Shown: positions 29,975 to 41,439, counted from the first letter of the stretch. The stretch: 64,000 nt of DNA from Prorocentrum cordatum (GCA_963575745.1 CAUYUJ010006502.1:321001-385000), one strand, 5' to 3'. Notes: generated by a model from the sequence alone, not told the origin. Translations and numbers: made by a program.

Positions 29975-31240
29975 AGCGTCGTGGGGGCGTCCTTGGACGT
30001 CTGGGGTCTCCTGGGGCCTCTTGAGGGGCCTCCTGGGGGCCTCCTGGCGGCCTCTTGGGGCGGAAGGCTCGAGCTTGCGGTTCGTGGTCCCCCTCTGGGC
30101 CCCCTCTTGGGCCCGTCTTGGGGCCCTCTTGGGCCATCTTGGGCGCCTCTTGGGCCGTCTTGGGGCCCTCTTGGGCTGTCCTGGGGCCCTCTTGGAAGCT
30201 TCTTGGGCCGTCTTGGGGCGGTCTTGGGCGCCTCTTGGGCCGTCCTGTAACGTCGGAAAGCCCAAAAGGCGACTTTGTGAAAATGTACGTTTTACGAAGG
30301 GAATGGGTCAATTTTGCGTCTAGGGGCCCTCTTGGGACGCATGTTGGAGGCTTCTTGGGGCGTCTTGGGGGCGTCCTTGGACGTCTGGGGTCTCCTGGGG
30401 CCTCTTGAGGGGCCTCCTGGGGGCCTCCTGGCGGCCTCTTGGGGCGGAAGGCTCGAGCTTGCGGTTCGTGGTCCCCCTCTGGGCCCCCTCTTGGGCCCGT
30501 CTTGGGGCCCTCTTGGGCCATCTTGGGCGCCTCTTGGGCCGTCTTGGGGCCCTCTTGGGCTGTCCTGGGGCCCTCTTGGAAGCTTCTTGGGCCGTCTTGG
30601 GGCGGTCTTGGGCGCCTCTTGGGCCGTCCTGTAACGTCGGAAAGCCCAAAAGACAACTTTGTTGAAAATGTACGTTTTACGAAGGGAATGGGCCAATTTT
30701 TGCGTCTAGGGGCCCTCTTGGGACGCATGTTGGAGGCTTCTTGGGGCGTCTTGGGGGCGTCCTTGGACGTCTGGGGTCTCCTGGGGCCTCTTGAGGGGCC
30801 TCCTGGGGGCCTCCTGGCGGCCTCTTGGGCGGAAGGCTCGAGCTTGCGGTTCGTGGTCCCCCTCTGGGCCCCCTCTTGGGCCCGTCTTGGGGCCCTCTTG
30901 GGCCATCTTGGGCGCCTCTTGGGCCGTCTTGGGGCCCTCTTGGGCTGTCCTGGGGCCCTCTTGGAAGCTTCTTGGGCCGTCTTGGGGCGGTCTTGGGCGC
31001 CTCTTGGGCCGTCCTGTAACGTCGGAAAGCCCAAAAGACAACTTTGTGAAAATGTACGTTTTACGAAGGGAATGGGCCAATTTTGCGTCTAGGGGCCCTC
31101 TTGGGACGCATGTTGGAGGCTTCTTGGGGCCTCTTGGGGGCGTCCTTGGACGTCTGGAGGCCATCTTCAGCATCTCGGAGCCCTCTTGGAGGCCTCTTGG
31201 AAGTTTCTTGGGCCGTCTTGGGCGCTCCTGGGGCCGTCTT
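29975..31240. repeat. ~384-bp tandem array, 3.3 copies
   Basis: Unit starts (GCGTCTAGGGGCCCTCTTGG) are at 30316, 30702 and 31085, so the periods are 386 and 383 bp. A first copy from 29975 lacks its beginning, and the fourth diverges after about 60 bp. Copies are nearly identical. Each unit is itself made of GGGGCCTCTTGG-like words and ends with AAAATGTACGTTTTACGAAG. The long frames on both strands are shadows of the repeat. Confidence 0.9.
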
Positions 31241-31815
31241 GTCTGACTGGGGAGGCCTCCGGCAAGCCCCGACGAACCTCCGGGCCCCCCGGAGCCCACA
31301 TTTGCGGTCGGGGTCCCGGCCCCGGGCCCCCGGACCCGGTGCGCCGTTATATGTATATATCGCATGTGGACGGCTCGCGGCTCGCGCCTGCTCGCGGCGG
31401 GCTCGTCGCGCCAGCTGCCGAGGCGAACGCCCTGACCAGGCGGCCGGCGGTGGCGAGGCTGCTCTCGGAGCGCCGCGCAGGGCGGCGGTTCGTGAGAGGC
31501 GGCACGCGGCTCGCGCCTGCTGAGGGCGGACGGCCCGCAGCAGCTGTCGAGGCAGGCGCCCAGACCAGGCGGCCAACCCTGGCCGCACTGGGTGGCATCG
31601 CCAGGCGGCTCGCGCCGGCGGCTGTGGCGAGGGTCTCTGGAGGTGCCCTGCCCTGGCCAAGGTTTTCGAAATTCTTGGCCGTCGACGCCGCGGCTAGACG
31701 CAGCTTGGGAAACTGCCGCGTCTGGCACTCGTGCACTTGTCGGGCGGCTCGCGCCGGAAGTGCGCTGGAGCGGATGGCCGCGGGTAGGCATCCGCGCGGG
31801 CGAGGCCTCGCGCCC
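31241..31815 (+). repeat. 5' region of the plus-strand retroelement with a ~132-bp internal repeat
   Basis: CGGCTCGCGCC-led segments begin near 31371, 31504 and 31607. The first two share a plan translating as RLAPAxGGxxAxAxEAxAxTRRP, about 44 residues per copy in one plus frame. This may be coding sequence upstream of the endonuclease or untranslated leader. Confidence 0.5.
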
Positions 31816-32530
31816 GGAACCCGCCCTCGCAGCCGCACCGTGCGAGGTCACGGTGCTCGTCGCCAACGTCACGCGCCGGAGAGCGAATTGGCGGGGCTTG
31901 CTCGCAGCTGGCGCCGACGCATGGTGCCTGCAGGAGGCCCGGATCCCCGAGGCAGAGGCGGCCTCGGCGGTGGCCACTGCCAGGGCGCGGGGCCTGTAAC
32001 TGCATCCTGGGCCGCTCGGCGCGGGGGAGCTGTTGGCGGCAGCTCACCAGCTGCGGTGCGCCCAAGTTCGCGCGGACCCGCCCCTAGGGCTCTCGAGGCG
32101 GCACCCCGGCCGCTTGCAGCACGCGGTGCTGCACTTCGGCGGAGGCCGCGCGGCTCACTTCATGAACTGCTACGGCTATGCTGGGGGGTCCAGCGGACGT
32201 GGAGCGGAATGCCGACCTCATCCTGGAGGGCGTGGGGTGGCTGCGGCGGCTGGGGGATGTCCCAGCATTTCTCGTCGGCGACTTGAACTGCAAGCTTGCC
32301 GACTCGGGCCTGGACGGGCTGCTGACGATGGCTGGGTGGCGCGACTTGCTCGCCGCAGCCGAGCCGACGTGCCTACTGTCGCAGGGAGAGCCATCGCGGA
32401 TTGATTATGTGTTGGCGAGCCCAGCGGCCCTCGGGCTTGTGCGCGCCGTCGGCCTTCGTTGGGGCCTGGGGCTCGCCGCCCATGCGGCCCTGGTGGTGAC
32501 CCTGCGCGTTGGAGCCCCTGAGATGGCCTT
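31816..32530 (+). pseudogene. APE-type endonuclease of the second EN-RT-RNH element
   Basis: Three plus frames carry ordered pieces. CEVTVLVANVTRRRANW (catalytic Asn) and ADAWCLQEARIPEA (Glu) are at 31840-31960. HFGGGRAAHFMNCYGYAGG is at about 32130-32190. VPAFLVGDLNCKL (Asp/Asn), PSRIDYVLASP and LGLAAHAALVVTLR follow at 32265-32510, where the usual Ser-Asp-His is Ala-Ala-His. Frame changes lie near 32000-32030 and 32190. The domain is followed on the same strand by RT and RNase H, the canonical order. The altered SDH motif and frame breaks make activity unlikely. Confidence 0.75.
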
Positions 32531-32556
32531 GATCCGCGAAACCGTGCCCCGGCTGG

Positions 32557-35104
32557 ATGGGCCTGCTGCGGACGGCTGGGCGCTGGGGGCTGCGCGGGGC
32601 GCCACGGCGGCAATCCAGGCAAGCTACGAGGGGGCCTTATCAGAGCGCGCTGCGGCAGCACGACCTCGAGGCCGAGCGGCAAACACTACACCTTGCGATG
32701 CGCACGTGGCTGTCAGCCCGGCTAGGCACGACGACCGTGGCTGAGCGGCCGCACGCCGCCGCCCCTATGAAGGCAAAGCGGCCTGGTGCGAGAGGCGCAG
32801 GCGGCGAGGCTGCCGATGCTGCTGCTGCTGACGCGTCGCTGCTACGGCTGCAGCGTCTGCGAAGCCTCTTGCACGCGCAGCGCCATGGCACCGCTGCCGC
32901 GCGCCAGGCAGCATATGGCACGCTGCAGGCACTGCGGCCCTCTGATGCTGGGAACGCTGGTTGGGCACCCGCGTTCGCCCGCCTGACGGTGACCGCAGAG
33001 ATCCCCCTCGCACTCTTGCGACGCGCCGAGAGCGAGTGGAAGGACGCGCAGGCTGCCAGCCGGCAGCGGCGCCAGGAGGAGTGGCACAAGTGGGTGCAAG
33101 ACTTGTTGGCCAATCGCCAGGGTCGGCTCCACCGCTGGATCCGCGGCGGGGGACCCGTGGAAGCCGAGCTGGTGCCCGCGCAGCCGGCGGCTGCTGCGGC
33201 GGCCGCGGCTGCGCCCGAGCTGGCGGTTGGTCACCAGCCGCGGTTGCTGGCGCTGCAGGGTGGCCCAGCAGCGCGGCTCCGATACTTCGAGGGGCCCTGG
33301 CGCGCGCTGTGGCAGCAGCCAGCGGCGGCCCCTGTCCCAGACGCCCGGCGCCGTGAGCTGGACGGGCTGCCGCCATTCCCCGACGCGCCGGCATGGACTG
33401 CGGACTCTGTGGGAGCTCTGCTGAAGGCGATGCCGAAGCGGAAAAAACCGGACCTGGACGCGTGGCTCGCGAGCGAGCTCCGGCTGCTGCCGGCAGAGCT
33501 GCACGAGTGGATTGCCCAGCTCTTCGACGAAGTGGAGTGGCCGCTGGAGCTCGTGGAGCCAGAGGGGCCCCTGCTGCCGAAACCTGGTGGCGGAGACGGT
33601 CTTTTGGAGCGTCGGCCTCTGGCTGCTCCCGGTTCTGCACCGCACGTGGGCGGCGGGCCGCGCTCGCTCGTTCGCCCGGCGGAGGTGCAGCTGGGAGGGC
33701 GCAGGGCGGCGGCAAGGCGCGGAAGAACTCGCGTGGGAGCTGGCCCTGGAATTGGAGGCGGCCGACGCCGTGTCAGAAGAGGTCGTCGGCGCGGCGCTGG
33801 ATTGGCGCAAGGCTTATGACCAGGTCGACCTTCGGATCCTCTCGACGCCCCTGGCGCGCGCTGGGGTCCCGGACCGAGTGTCGAAACCAGCGACGGCTGC
33901 CCGCGCCGCCCGCAGGCGTGTTCGGGTGGGCAAGGCCCTCGGCGAACCGTGGCGACCTCCCTGGGGCCTCCTTCCAGGCTGCCCGTTAGCGGTGTTCTTC
34001 CTGGCGGCGTTGACCTGGCCATGGATGAAGGCCACTGGCTGGCTGGACGACCGGCTGCGTCGGCGCGTCTATGTGGATGACTTCACGCTGCGGGCACGGA
34101 CGGCGGCAGAGGACAGCGCGGGCGCCGCCGAGCTAGGCGGCGCGAGACGCGCTGCGCCTCACCACCTCGTTCGAGGCAGCGACGGGATCGCGCCAAGCCG
34201 GCAGTTCGCAAGCAGCAAAGACTTGCGGCGTTGCCTCGCGGATCTGGTCCCGGACATCCAGGCTAGCCCTGAGTTTCGGGACCTGGGCGTCGCCGCCGCA
34301 GCTGGCCGGGCCAGGCGCTGCGCGGTCGCGGCGGCGCGGGTGCATGGGGCGTCCACGGGTTTCGCCCGACTCGGCCGCTTGCCGCTCCGATTCAGCAGCC
34401 GCTGCCTGCTTGGCGCTGCAGCTGGCACGGCGGCGGGCGCGTGCGGCGCAGCTTGTGGGCGGCCTGCGGTTCGCGAGTTGGTCGGCCTGCGTGCTGCGGC
34501 GAAGAGGTCGGTTTGCCGCGGCGGTCTGCGCGCCTCGGCGGAGATCGTTTTCGGCGCCCTGGCGCCGAGCTGGCGCCTCGACCCGCTGGCGGTGACAGTG
34601 CTCGCGCCGCTGTGGCAGGCTGCCGAGGCCCTCCGACGCGGGCGGTTCCCTGGCGATCTCTGGAGGGAAGCCGCGGGCGCCATGGCTGCCGGGCACGGCC
34701 GGCGCTTCGGCCCGATCGCCGCCGCGATCCGCAGCATGGCTGAGCTGCACCTGGGCGCGAACGTCGAAGCCTGGATGGGCATCCCCGCCGCCCCAGACGG
34801 CTGGCGCTTGGCAGCCCGCGCCCTTGCCAATACGCGCGCGGCGTTGTTGGAAACCTGGGGGCGGCGAGAGGCCCGCGAGGTCGCGCGACGCCGGGCCGAT
34901 GTCCAAAGTCTGGCGCGGGGGATCGACCGCTGGGCGACGCGCCAGCCCCTGGAGTCCGGGAAACTGGCACCTGACGCCGCTGGCGCGCTACGGACGGTGA
35001 TCTCCGGCAATGCGATCACGGAGTCCGTGGCGGCAAAATGGGGGCGGCCGCCAGCGCGCCCTCATTGCGGCGCCGCGGTGGAAGACCTCGAGCACCGACT
35101 GTGA
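32557..35104 (+). pseudogene. Reverse transcriptase with intact YVDD, second EN-RT-RNH element
   Basis: An Ala/Arg-rich linker leads to MPKRKKPDLDAWLASELRLL and GPLLPKPGG (33430-33590). After a frame change the RT core runs: VLHRTWAAGRARS, GAALDWRKAYDQVDL with the motif A Asp at about 33800, WGLLPGCPLAVFF (motif B) and RRRVYVDDFTLRA (motif C, about 34070). A thumb region follows, then a zinc motif starting PHCGAAVEDLEHRL, which is cut by TGA at 35102-35104; the next codons would continue LCPRWE. All catalytic Asp residues are retained. The nonsense codon and frameshift imply a decayed but fairly young copy. GC at third positions is very high. Confidence 0.82.
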
Positions 35105-35137
35105 CTCTGCCCGCGGTGGGAGACCACCCGCGCCGCG

Positions 35138-36312
35138 GCGTTGGCGCGCAGCGGCTTCACCCTGGCGGCCGCCCGCCCCTGCCTGTCAACCAAGGTCGCG
35201 CGCACCGCGGTGCTGCCTCTGGACACCCACCTGGAGGCCCTGGCGAGCGACGCCCAGCAGGCGCCCCAGCTGCCGCCGCTGCCAGACCCCGCCACGCCAC
35301 AGCTACCGCAAGGGAGGGTCCGCGCTTGGACTGACGGTTCATGCCTGCACCCAGCCGACCCGCTGCTCGCTCGAGCGGGCTGGGGATCGCCTCGAAGGCC
35401 TCCCCGTCGGGGCGTCTCGACAGCCACGGCCCTGTGGACGGCCGCCAGACGGTGGGCTGCCACGCACGCGCGCAGTCTGGCCGGGCGCCAGTGGACGCCG
35501 TGACCGACTCGCGATTCGTCGCACATGGGGTGGTCGCGCTGCGCGGCGGCGCGAACCCGATGAATTAGCGTCATGCTGATTTGTGGGAGGCGATCGCGCC
35601 GCTCTGCCGCTCCGGGTTGCTGCGGGCTCGTTGGGCGAAAACTCATTTATCCCAGGCGGAGGCTGCCGATCGGGACATCTCGGCGGAGGACTGGGCCGGG
35701 AACGATGCGGCGAACACTTTGGCTGGCGCTGGTGCGAAGGCCCGGCTCCCACCGCTGGCGTTCCTCCAGCAGCGCAAGGGGCAGTTGGAGGCGCTCGCGG
35801 CGGTCCAGCGCTCGGCGGCCGCCGTGGAGCTGGCATCCTCGAAAGCCAACCACGGCCGCGCCGGCCCAGCTGGGCCCAGCTGGGCCCAGAGTCCGGCGCC
35901 GCTGGGTGGCGCCAAGCCACCGCCGCAGACGGGCGCCGCGAGAGGGGGATGCGGCAGCAGCCGCCGCCGCCGCGGCGCCGCGGGCTCGGGCGCGGCTTGG
36001 GCCGCTGCCGCGGCCCCCGAGCACCCCCGCCATGGGCAGGCGGCCGCGGCGAGGGCGTTGTTTGAAGGCGACGCCTGGCAACCGCATGCGGCGGTGCAGG
36101 GCCCGGCGTGGGTCGCTTGCCTGAAATGCGGGTGCTGGGCGCCGTGCTGGCGGCGGTTCGCGAGCCGGCCCTGCGGCGGCTGGGCTCCCGCGTTGCCGCC
36201 GCGGGCCGCCATGCTGCTCCTGCTGCCTGCGGGGCCCGCTGGCGGCCGCGACGCCGAGTGGCGCGCGGCCCTGCGGGCTCGTCTGCAAGAGCGGCCGGGT
36301 GCCCCTGACTAA
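35138..36312 (+). pseudogene. RNase H and C-terminal Cys domain of the second element
   Basis: GRVRAWTDGSCLHPADP (about 35315-35365) gives the first RNase H Asp. The later pieces are in another plus frame: VDAVTDSRFVAHGVV (about 35490-35535), ARWAKTHLSQAEAADRDISA and EDWAGNDAANTLAG (35628-35725), with Asn where the family usually has the last Asp. A spacer rich in Ala/Gly/Arg leads to WVACLKCGCWAPCWRRFA (about 36108-36160), a Cys-rich end. The frame stops at TAA 36310-36312. A few codons around 35568 contain a TAG, and one frame change is needed. No poly-A tail follows. Confidence 0.75.
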
Positions 36313-36437
36313 TTGGGTGGGCGCGCGCCAGGGCCGTCCCGAGGGCGGCGGCGCGGCCGCTGTTGTTCCCTCACTGCCTCCCGCCCCTCCTCCCCTTCTC
36401 TTTGTCCCCGCCTTGCCACTGGGCTCCCGCACGCTGG

Positions 36438-37430
36438 TAAAATTATCCCGGCAAAGCAACCTAACAGCCATGTGTAGGAGCATATCTGGAAGCATTCCCC
36501 TTAAGATTCAAATGAGAATCCAGTTGTAGAATTGTGCTGTTCTCGCAGTCGTAGTCGCATTCGCGATGACAGTCGCAGTGGCAACGGCAGTCACAGACAC
36601 AGCCTCAGCCTCAGCCTGCCTCAGCCTCAGCCTCAGCCTGCCTCAGCCTCAGCCTGCCTCAGCCTCAGCCTCAGCCTGCTTCAGCCTCAGCCTCAGTCTG
36701 CCTTCAGCCTCGGCCTCAGCCTCAGCTGCCTCAGCCTCAGCCTGCATCAGCCTCAGCCTCAGCCTCAGCCTGCCTCAGCATCAGCCTGCCTCAGCCTCAG
36801 CCTCAGCCTGCCTCAGCATTCAAAATGTGGCCCGGGAATGGAGTTCTGGGAACTCGAAGAACACGAAGTGGCCTACAGTTGGCTCCGGGCATTCAAAATC
36901 ATGCCCAGGAATGGAGTTCTGGGAACTCGAAGACCACGAAGTGGCCTACAGTTGGCTCCGGGCATCCAAAATCTGGCCCGGGAATGGAGTTCTGGGAACT
37001 CGAAGACCACGAAGTGGCCTACAGTTGGCTCCGGGCATCCAAAATCTGGCCCGGGAATGGAGTTCTGGGAACTCGAAGAGCACGAAGTGGCCTACAGTTG
37101 GCTCCGGGCATTCAAAATGTGGCCCGGGAATGGAGCTTCTGGGGACTCGAAGACACGAAGTGGCCTACAGTTGGCTCCGGGCATTCAAAATGTGGCCCGG
37201 GAATGGAGTTCTGGGAAGTCGAAGAGCACGAAGTGGCCTACAGTTGGCTCCGGGCATTCAGAATGTGGCCCGGGAATGGAGTTCTGGGAGGTCGAAGAGC
37301 ACGAAGTGTGTGACTGTTGGCTTAAAACGACTTCTGCGGCACCCTGTCCGGCACCCGCCCAGACCCCCCTGTGGAGTCATCTGCTGCTCTCTTTTGACCA
37401 CTAGAAACCTATCAGCAAACGCTGTTAGGT
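36438..37430 (+). repeat. ~1-kb tandem element, copy A: AGCCTC array plus seven 73-bp units
   Basis: Starts TAAAATTATCCCGGCAAAG. 36600-36815 is an AGCCTC / AGCCTGCCTC minisatellite. Seven units of exactly 73 bp start at 36816, 36889, 36962, 37035, 37108, 37181 and 37254 (GCATTCAAAATGTGGCCCGG, then GGCCTACAGTTGGCTCCGG). A tail with GTGTGTGACTGTTGGC and CTGCTGCTCTCTTTTGA follows. Frames open through the units are by-products. Confidence 0.95.
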
Positions 37431-38563
37431 AAAAATTATCCCGGCAAAGCAACCTAACAGCGATGTGTAGAAGCATATCTGGAAAGCATTCCCCTTAAGA
37501 TTCAGATGAAATCCAGTTGTAGAATTCTGCTGTTCTCGCAGTCGTAGTCGCATTCGCGATGACAGTCGCAGCGGCAACGGCAGTCGCAGTCACAGCCTCA
37601 GCCTCAGCCTGCCTCAGCCTCAGCCTGCCTCAGCCTCAGCCTCAGCCTGCCTCAGCCTCAGCCTCAGCCTGCTTCAGCCTCAGCCTCAGTCTGCCTTCAG
37701 CCTCGGCCTCAGCCTCAGCCTGCCTCAGCCTCAGCCTGCATCAGCCTCAGCCTCAGCCTCAGCCTGCCTCAGCATCAGCCTGCAGCCTCAGCCTCAGCCT
37801 GCAGCCAGCCTGCCTCAGCCTCAGCCTGCCTCAGCCTCAGCCTCAGCCTTGCTTCAGCCTCAGCCTCAGTCTGCCTTCAGCCTCGGCCTCAGCCTCAGCC
37901 TGCCTCAGCCTCAGCCTGCCTCGGCCGCAGCATCAGCCTGCCTCAGCATTCAAAATGTGGCCCAGGAATGGAGTTCTGGGAACTAGAAGAACACGAAGTG
38001 GCCTACAGTTGGCTCCGGGCATTCAAAATCATGCCCAGGAATGGAGTTCTGGGAACTTGAAGAGCACGAAGTGGCCTACAGTTGGCTCCGGGCATCCAAA
38101 ATGTGGCCCGGGAATGGAGTTCTGGGGAATCGAAGAGCACGAAGTGGCCTACAGTTGGCTCCGGGCATTCAAAATGTGGCCCGGGAATGGAGTTCTGGGA
38201 ACTCGAAGAGCACGAAGTGGCCTACAGTTGGCTCCGGGCATTCAAAATGTGGCCCGGGAATGGAGTTCTGGGGACTCGAAGACCACGAAGTGGCCTACAG
38301 TTGGCTCCGGGCATTCAAAATGTGGCCCGGGAATGGAGTTCTGGGAAGTCGAAGAGCACGAAGTGGCCTACAGTTGGCTCCGGGCATTCAGAATGTGGCC
38401 CGGGAATGGAGTTCTGGGAGGTCGAAGAGCACGAAGTGTGTGACTGTTGGCTTAAAACGACTTCTGCGGCACCCTGTCCGGCACCCGCCCAGACCCCCCT
38501 GTGGAGTCATCTGCTGCTCTCTTTTGAGTCTTGTAGAAACCTATCAGTCTTCGCTGTTAGGTA
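37431..38563 (+). repeat. ~1-kb tandem element, copy B
   Basis: Same order as copy A with a longer AGCCTC array. The 73-bp units start at 37946, 38019, 38092, 38165, 38238, 38311 and 38384. It ends GCTGTTAGGTAA like copy A. At the A/B junction GCTGTTAGG and CCTAACAGC form a 9-bp inverted repeat. Confidence 0.95.
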
Positions 38564-38695
38564 ATGTAGCGCAAGCTGTGTGGTGCAAGCTACGTGGTGT
38601 AAGCAATGTGGCTTAAGCTATGTGGTGCACGCTTTGTAGTAAAAGCTACGTCGTGTAATATCATGCGATGGTGTCTTGACTTGACTTGACCTGGC
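38564..38695 (+). repeat. ~16-bp GTGGTGCAAGCTAT-type repeat and (TTGAC)n
   Basis: About six imperfect units, related to 28180-28225, then TTGACTTGACTTGACC. Confidence 0.75.
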
Positions 38696-39429
38696 CAGTG
38701 CTGCACACAGGGCCCTCAATCTGTCTGACCGCTAGTCCTACGCGCGCTCCGCCGTTGCGGTCCGCCTCTGCGCCCCCTCCTTGTCGCCTGAACTGCGCAC
38801 TGCTCTCCGCGGCCTGTCTACCCCTCTCCCCATCCCACTCTCCCCTGCTACTCCCCTCGCGACTGCCCCTCGCAAGTGATGCTGTTGACCCCCTTATGTG
38901 CGGATCCAGTATCTCCACGCAGCATGTTCCGGGGCGGGTCGCGAACGTCACTCCGCCCGACCTTTCCTTCACCGCACCGCTGCGCGCGTGGCCGCGACGC
39001 CAGGTGGTGGGTCATGTAAGGTGTGGTGGGGTAAGCACCATACGTGATGTGCTGTGTGATCTGCATTATGTGTTGTGATATGTGTTGGTGCGACGTGGGT
39101 TACATGATTACGTTTGAGGTCCGTCTTGGGTGCTCCCTGCGGTGGCATCAGAAATGGAAACATGTAGTCGTAGCGCAGCTCACTCAACACACCATTGTTC
39201 GAGGATGTCTCGAGCGAATCGTACACTTCTATGGGAGAGCGCGTCATAACACAACTCATCAAGCATCTGAGACATTGGGGATGCCTGGAGCGAAACGCTT
39301 ACTCCCCAACGGCGTTGGGTTCTCGTTTTGAACAAAACACTGATGTCTCCTTTCCCCGTCCTACCGCCTCCCTCCCTCTCCCGCCTCCCTCCCTCATCCT
39401 GCCTCCTACCTTCTCTATCTCGCTTTCCA
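38696..39429. other. No recognisable gene
   Basis: A pyrimidine-rich stretch at 38800-38870 and 39345-39420, and GTGATATGTG-like words at 39040-39085. No domain seen. Confidence 0.4.
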
Positions 39430-39715
39430 TGAGGGGCTGCGAACTGCGAAACGATCGCCACTTTGGCGGGCTCGTCGGTGGGTGAAGCGTTGTGCGGGGG
39501 CCGCGAACTGCGAAGCTGTCGCCACTTTCGTGGGCTCCTCGGGGGTCCAGCGCAGTGCGGGGCTACGCAGACCTGAATGGGACCTCGCCGTCCCTGGGGG
39601 GTGCGAGCTACAAAGCCGTCGCCACTATCGTGGCCTCCTTCTTGATCCATGGGGCCTCTGCGAACTGTGAAGCTGTCGCCACTTTCGGGGGCTTCGCGTG
39701 GGGTCTAGCGTAATT
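39430..39715 (+). repeat. Dispersed unit GCGAACTGCGAAGCTGTCGC, four copies
   Basis: Variants at about 39438, 39500, 39604 and 39658, each followed by CACTTTCGTGGGC-like sequence, with unequal spacing of 54-104 bases. Confidence 0.75.
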
Positions 39716-39839
39716 AATGCGGTCGCTGGGAGAAGCGAGCTGCGAAGGCAGGGCAGCACGACAGAGAGCAGGAGCAAGAGGAGATTGGGAGCGGGGGAGG
39801 AGGGAACGGCCGAGGACGAGGACGATGAGGAGAATAACG

Positions 39840-39896
39840 ACGTTGACGACAACGACGACTACGACTACGACTACGACTACGACTACGACTACGACT

Positions 39897-39950
<54 letters not shown>
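39840..39950. repeat. (GACTAC)n / (GAC)n microsatellite
   Basis: GACTAC hexamers grading into pure GAC triplets, ending in G9. Confidence 0.95.
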
Positions 39951-39952
<2 letters not shown>

Positions 39953-40164
39953 GGGGGGGGGTGGAAAGAGAAGGTAGGGCGGGAACGGCGCCGACGACGG
40001 CGGCGACCCGAACGACAACACCGACGGCGAGGGCCTGAAGGAGCGGCGCACTCCGCGCCCCCACCAACGGCGGCTGGCCGACGGGCCTGAGGACCTGGAT
40101 GGTGCCAGCGCCAGCGCCTGCGCGCATCGGCAGGTAGAGCTCGGCCTCTTCGACCTCGCTCGGC

Positions 40165-40670
40165 CTTCCTCCTGCTCCTCCCTAATCCTCCTTCTCCGCC
40201 TTCCCCTCCTGCCTCCTCGTCCTGCTCCCTCCTCCTCCTCCTCCTTTCCTTCCTGCCGGCCTTGCCCCTTCCTCCAACTCCTGCTCCTCTTCCTCGTTCT
40301 CCTCCTCCACCTCCCCCTCCTCCTCCTCCTCCTCCTCCTCCTCCTCCTCCTCCTCCTCCTCCATCCTCCCTGCTCGATCTTCTCTCCTCCACAGCATCAT
40401 CAGCATCAGCATCAGCATCAGTATCATCATCAGCATCATCATCACCATCAATCATCATCATCGTCATCATCATAATCCTCCTCCTCCTCATTATCAGCAT
40501 CATCAACATCATCATCTCCATCACCACAATCATCATCAGCAGCAGCATCATCAGCAGCATCAGTAACACCATACTCAGCATCAGCATCACCAGCATCCTC
40601 ATCATCACCATCGCCATGATTACCAGCCTCACCATCACCATCAGCAGCATCATCAGCATCAACATCAACA
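40165..40670. repeat. CCT tract followed by (ATC)n
   Basis: CCT-rich 40170-40380 with a pure (CCT)n core at 40318-40361, then ATCATC/AGC triplets at 40390-40665. Confidence 0.95.
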
Positions 40671-41432
40671 AAATCCGCCGGCCCCCTTGCGCCTTGCGGT
40701 GCCATCAGGCTGCGAGGCTTAAGCTTGCTGCTCCCTGCGCCAATTCCAGCTTCCAGCTTCCATTGTTACACTACTGCTTTCTGCTTTCTGCTTCCTACTG
40801 TAAATTGCTACTGTCCGCGCCAGGGGAAGAGCAGAAAACCAGCCTGGTTAGCGTCCCCTGGGAGGGCTCTCAGAATTCCTGGGGGGGAGAAAAAATCACA
40901 CCCCTCACGCAGATCGGCAGGGTCAGGGTCCGAGAACACAAAGGATGTGCCACATTTCTGAAATTCGGTGGCACCCCTCACGCAGATCGGCGGGGTCAGG
41001 GCCCAACAACACAAGGGATTTGCCACATTTCTGAAATCCGGTGGCGCCCCTCACGCAGATCGGCGGGGTGAGGGTCCAACAACACATGGGATTCTCAGCA
41101 TGTTTGAAATCCGGTGGCACCCCTCACGCAGGTCGGCGGGGTCAGGATCCAAAAGCACATGGGATTCTCAGCATGTTTGAAATTCAGTGGCACCCCTCAC
41201 GCAGATCGGCGGGGTCACGGTCCAAAAGCACATGGGATTCTCAGCATGTTTGAAATTCGGTGGCACCCCTCACGCAGATCGGCGGAGCCAGGGTCCAAAC
41301 ACATATGGGATTCTCAACATGTTTAAAATCTGGCGGCACCCCTCGCGCAGATCCGTAGGGTCAGGGTGCAAACACACATGGGATTTGCAACATTTCTGAA
41401 ATTCGGCAGCACCCCTCACGCAGATCAGCAGC
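40671..41432 (+). repeat. 73-bp array with conserved head, copy 2
   Basis: The head starts ATCCGCCGGCCCCCTTGCG and is more diverged than the other two. Eight units are spaced at exactly 73 bp (CAGATCGG or a variant at 40910, 40983, 41056, 41129, 41202, 41275, 41348, 41421). The last unit is cut off by a different sequence at 41433. Confidence 0.92.
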
Positions 41433-41439
41433 AGAAGAA

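Noticed and set aside
29622-31034. Long minus-strand frame (470 codons) rich in Pro, Arg and Gly
   Set aside because: It crosses microsatellite and tandem repeats; the open frame follows from repeat composition, and frames on both strands are equally open.
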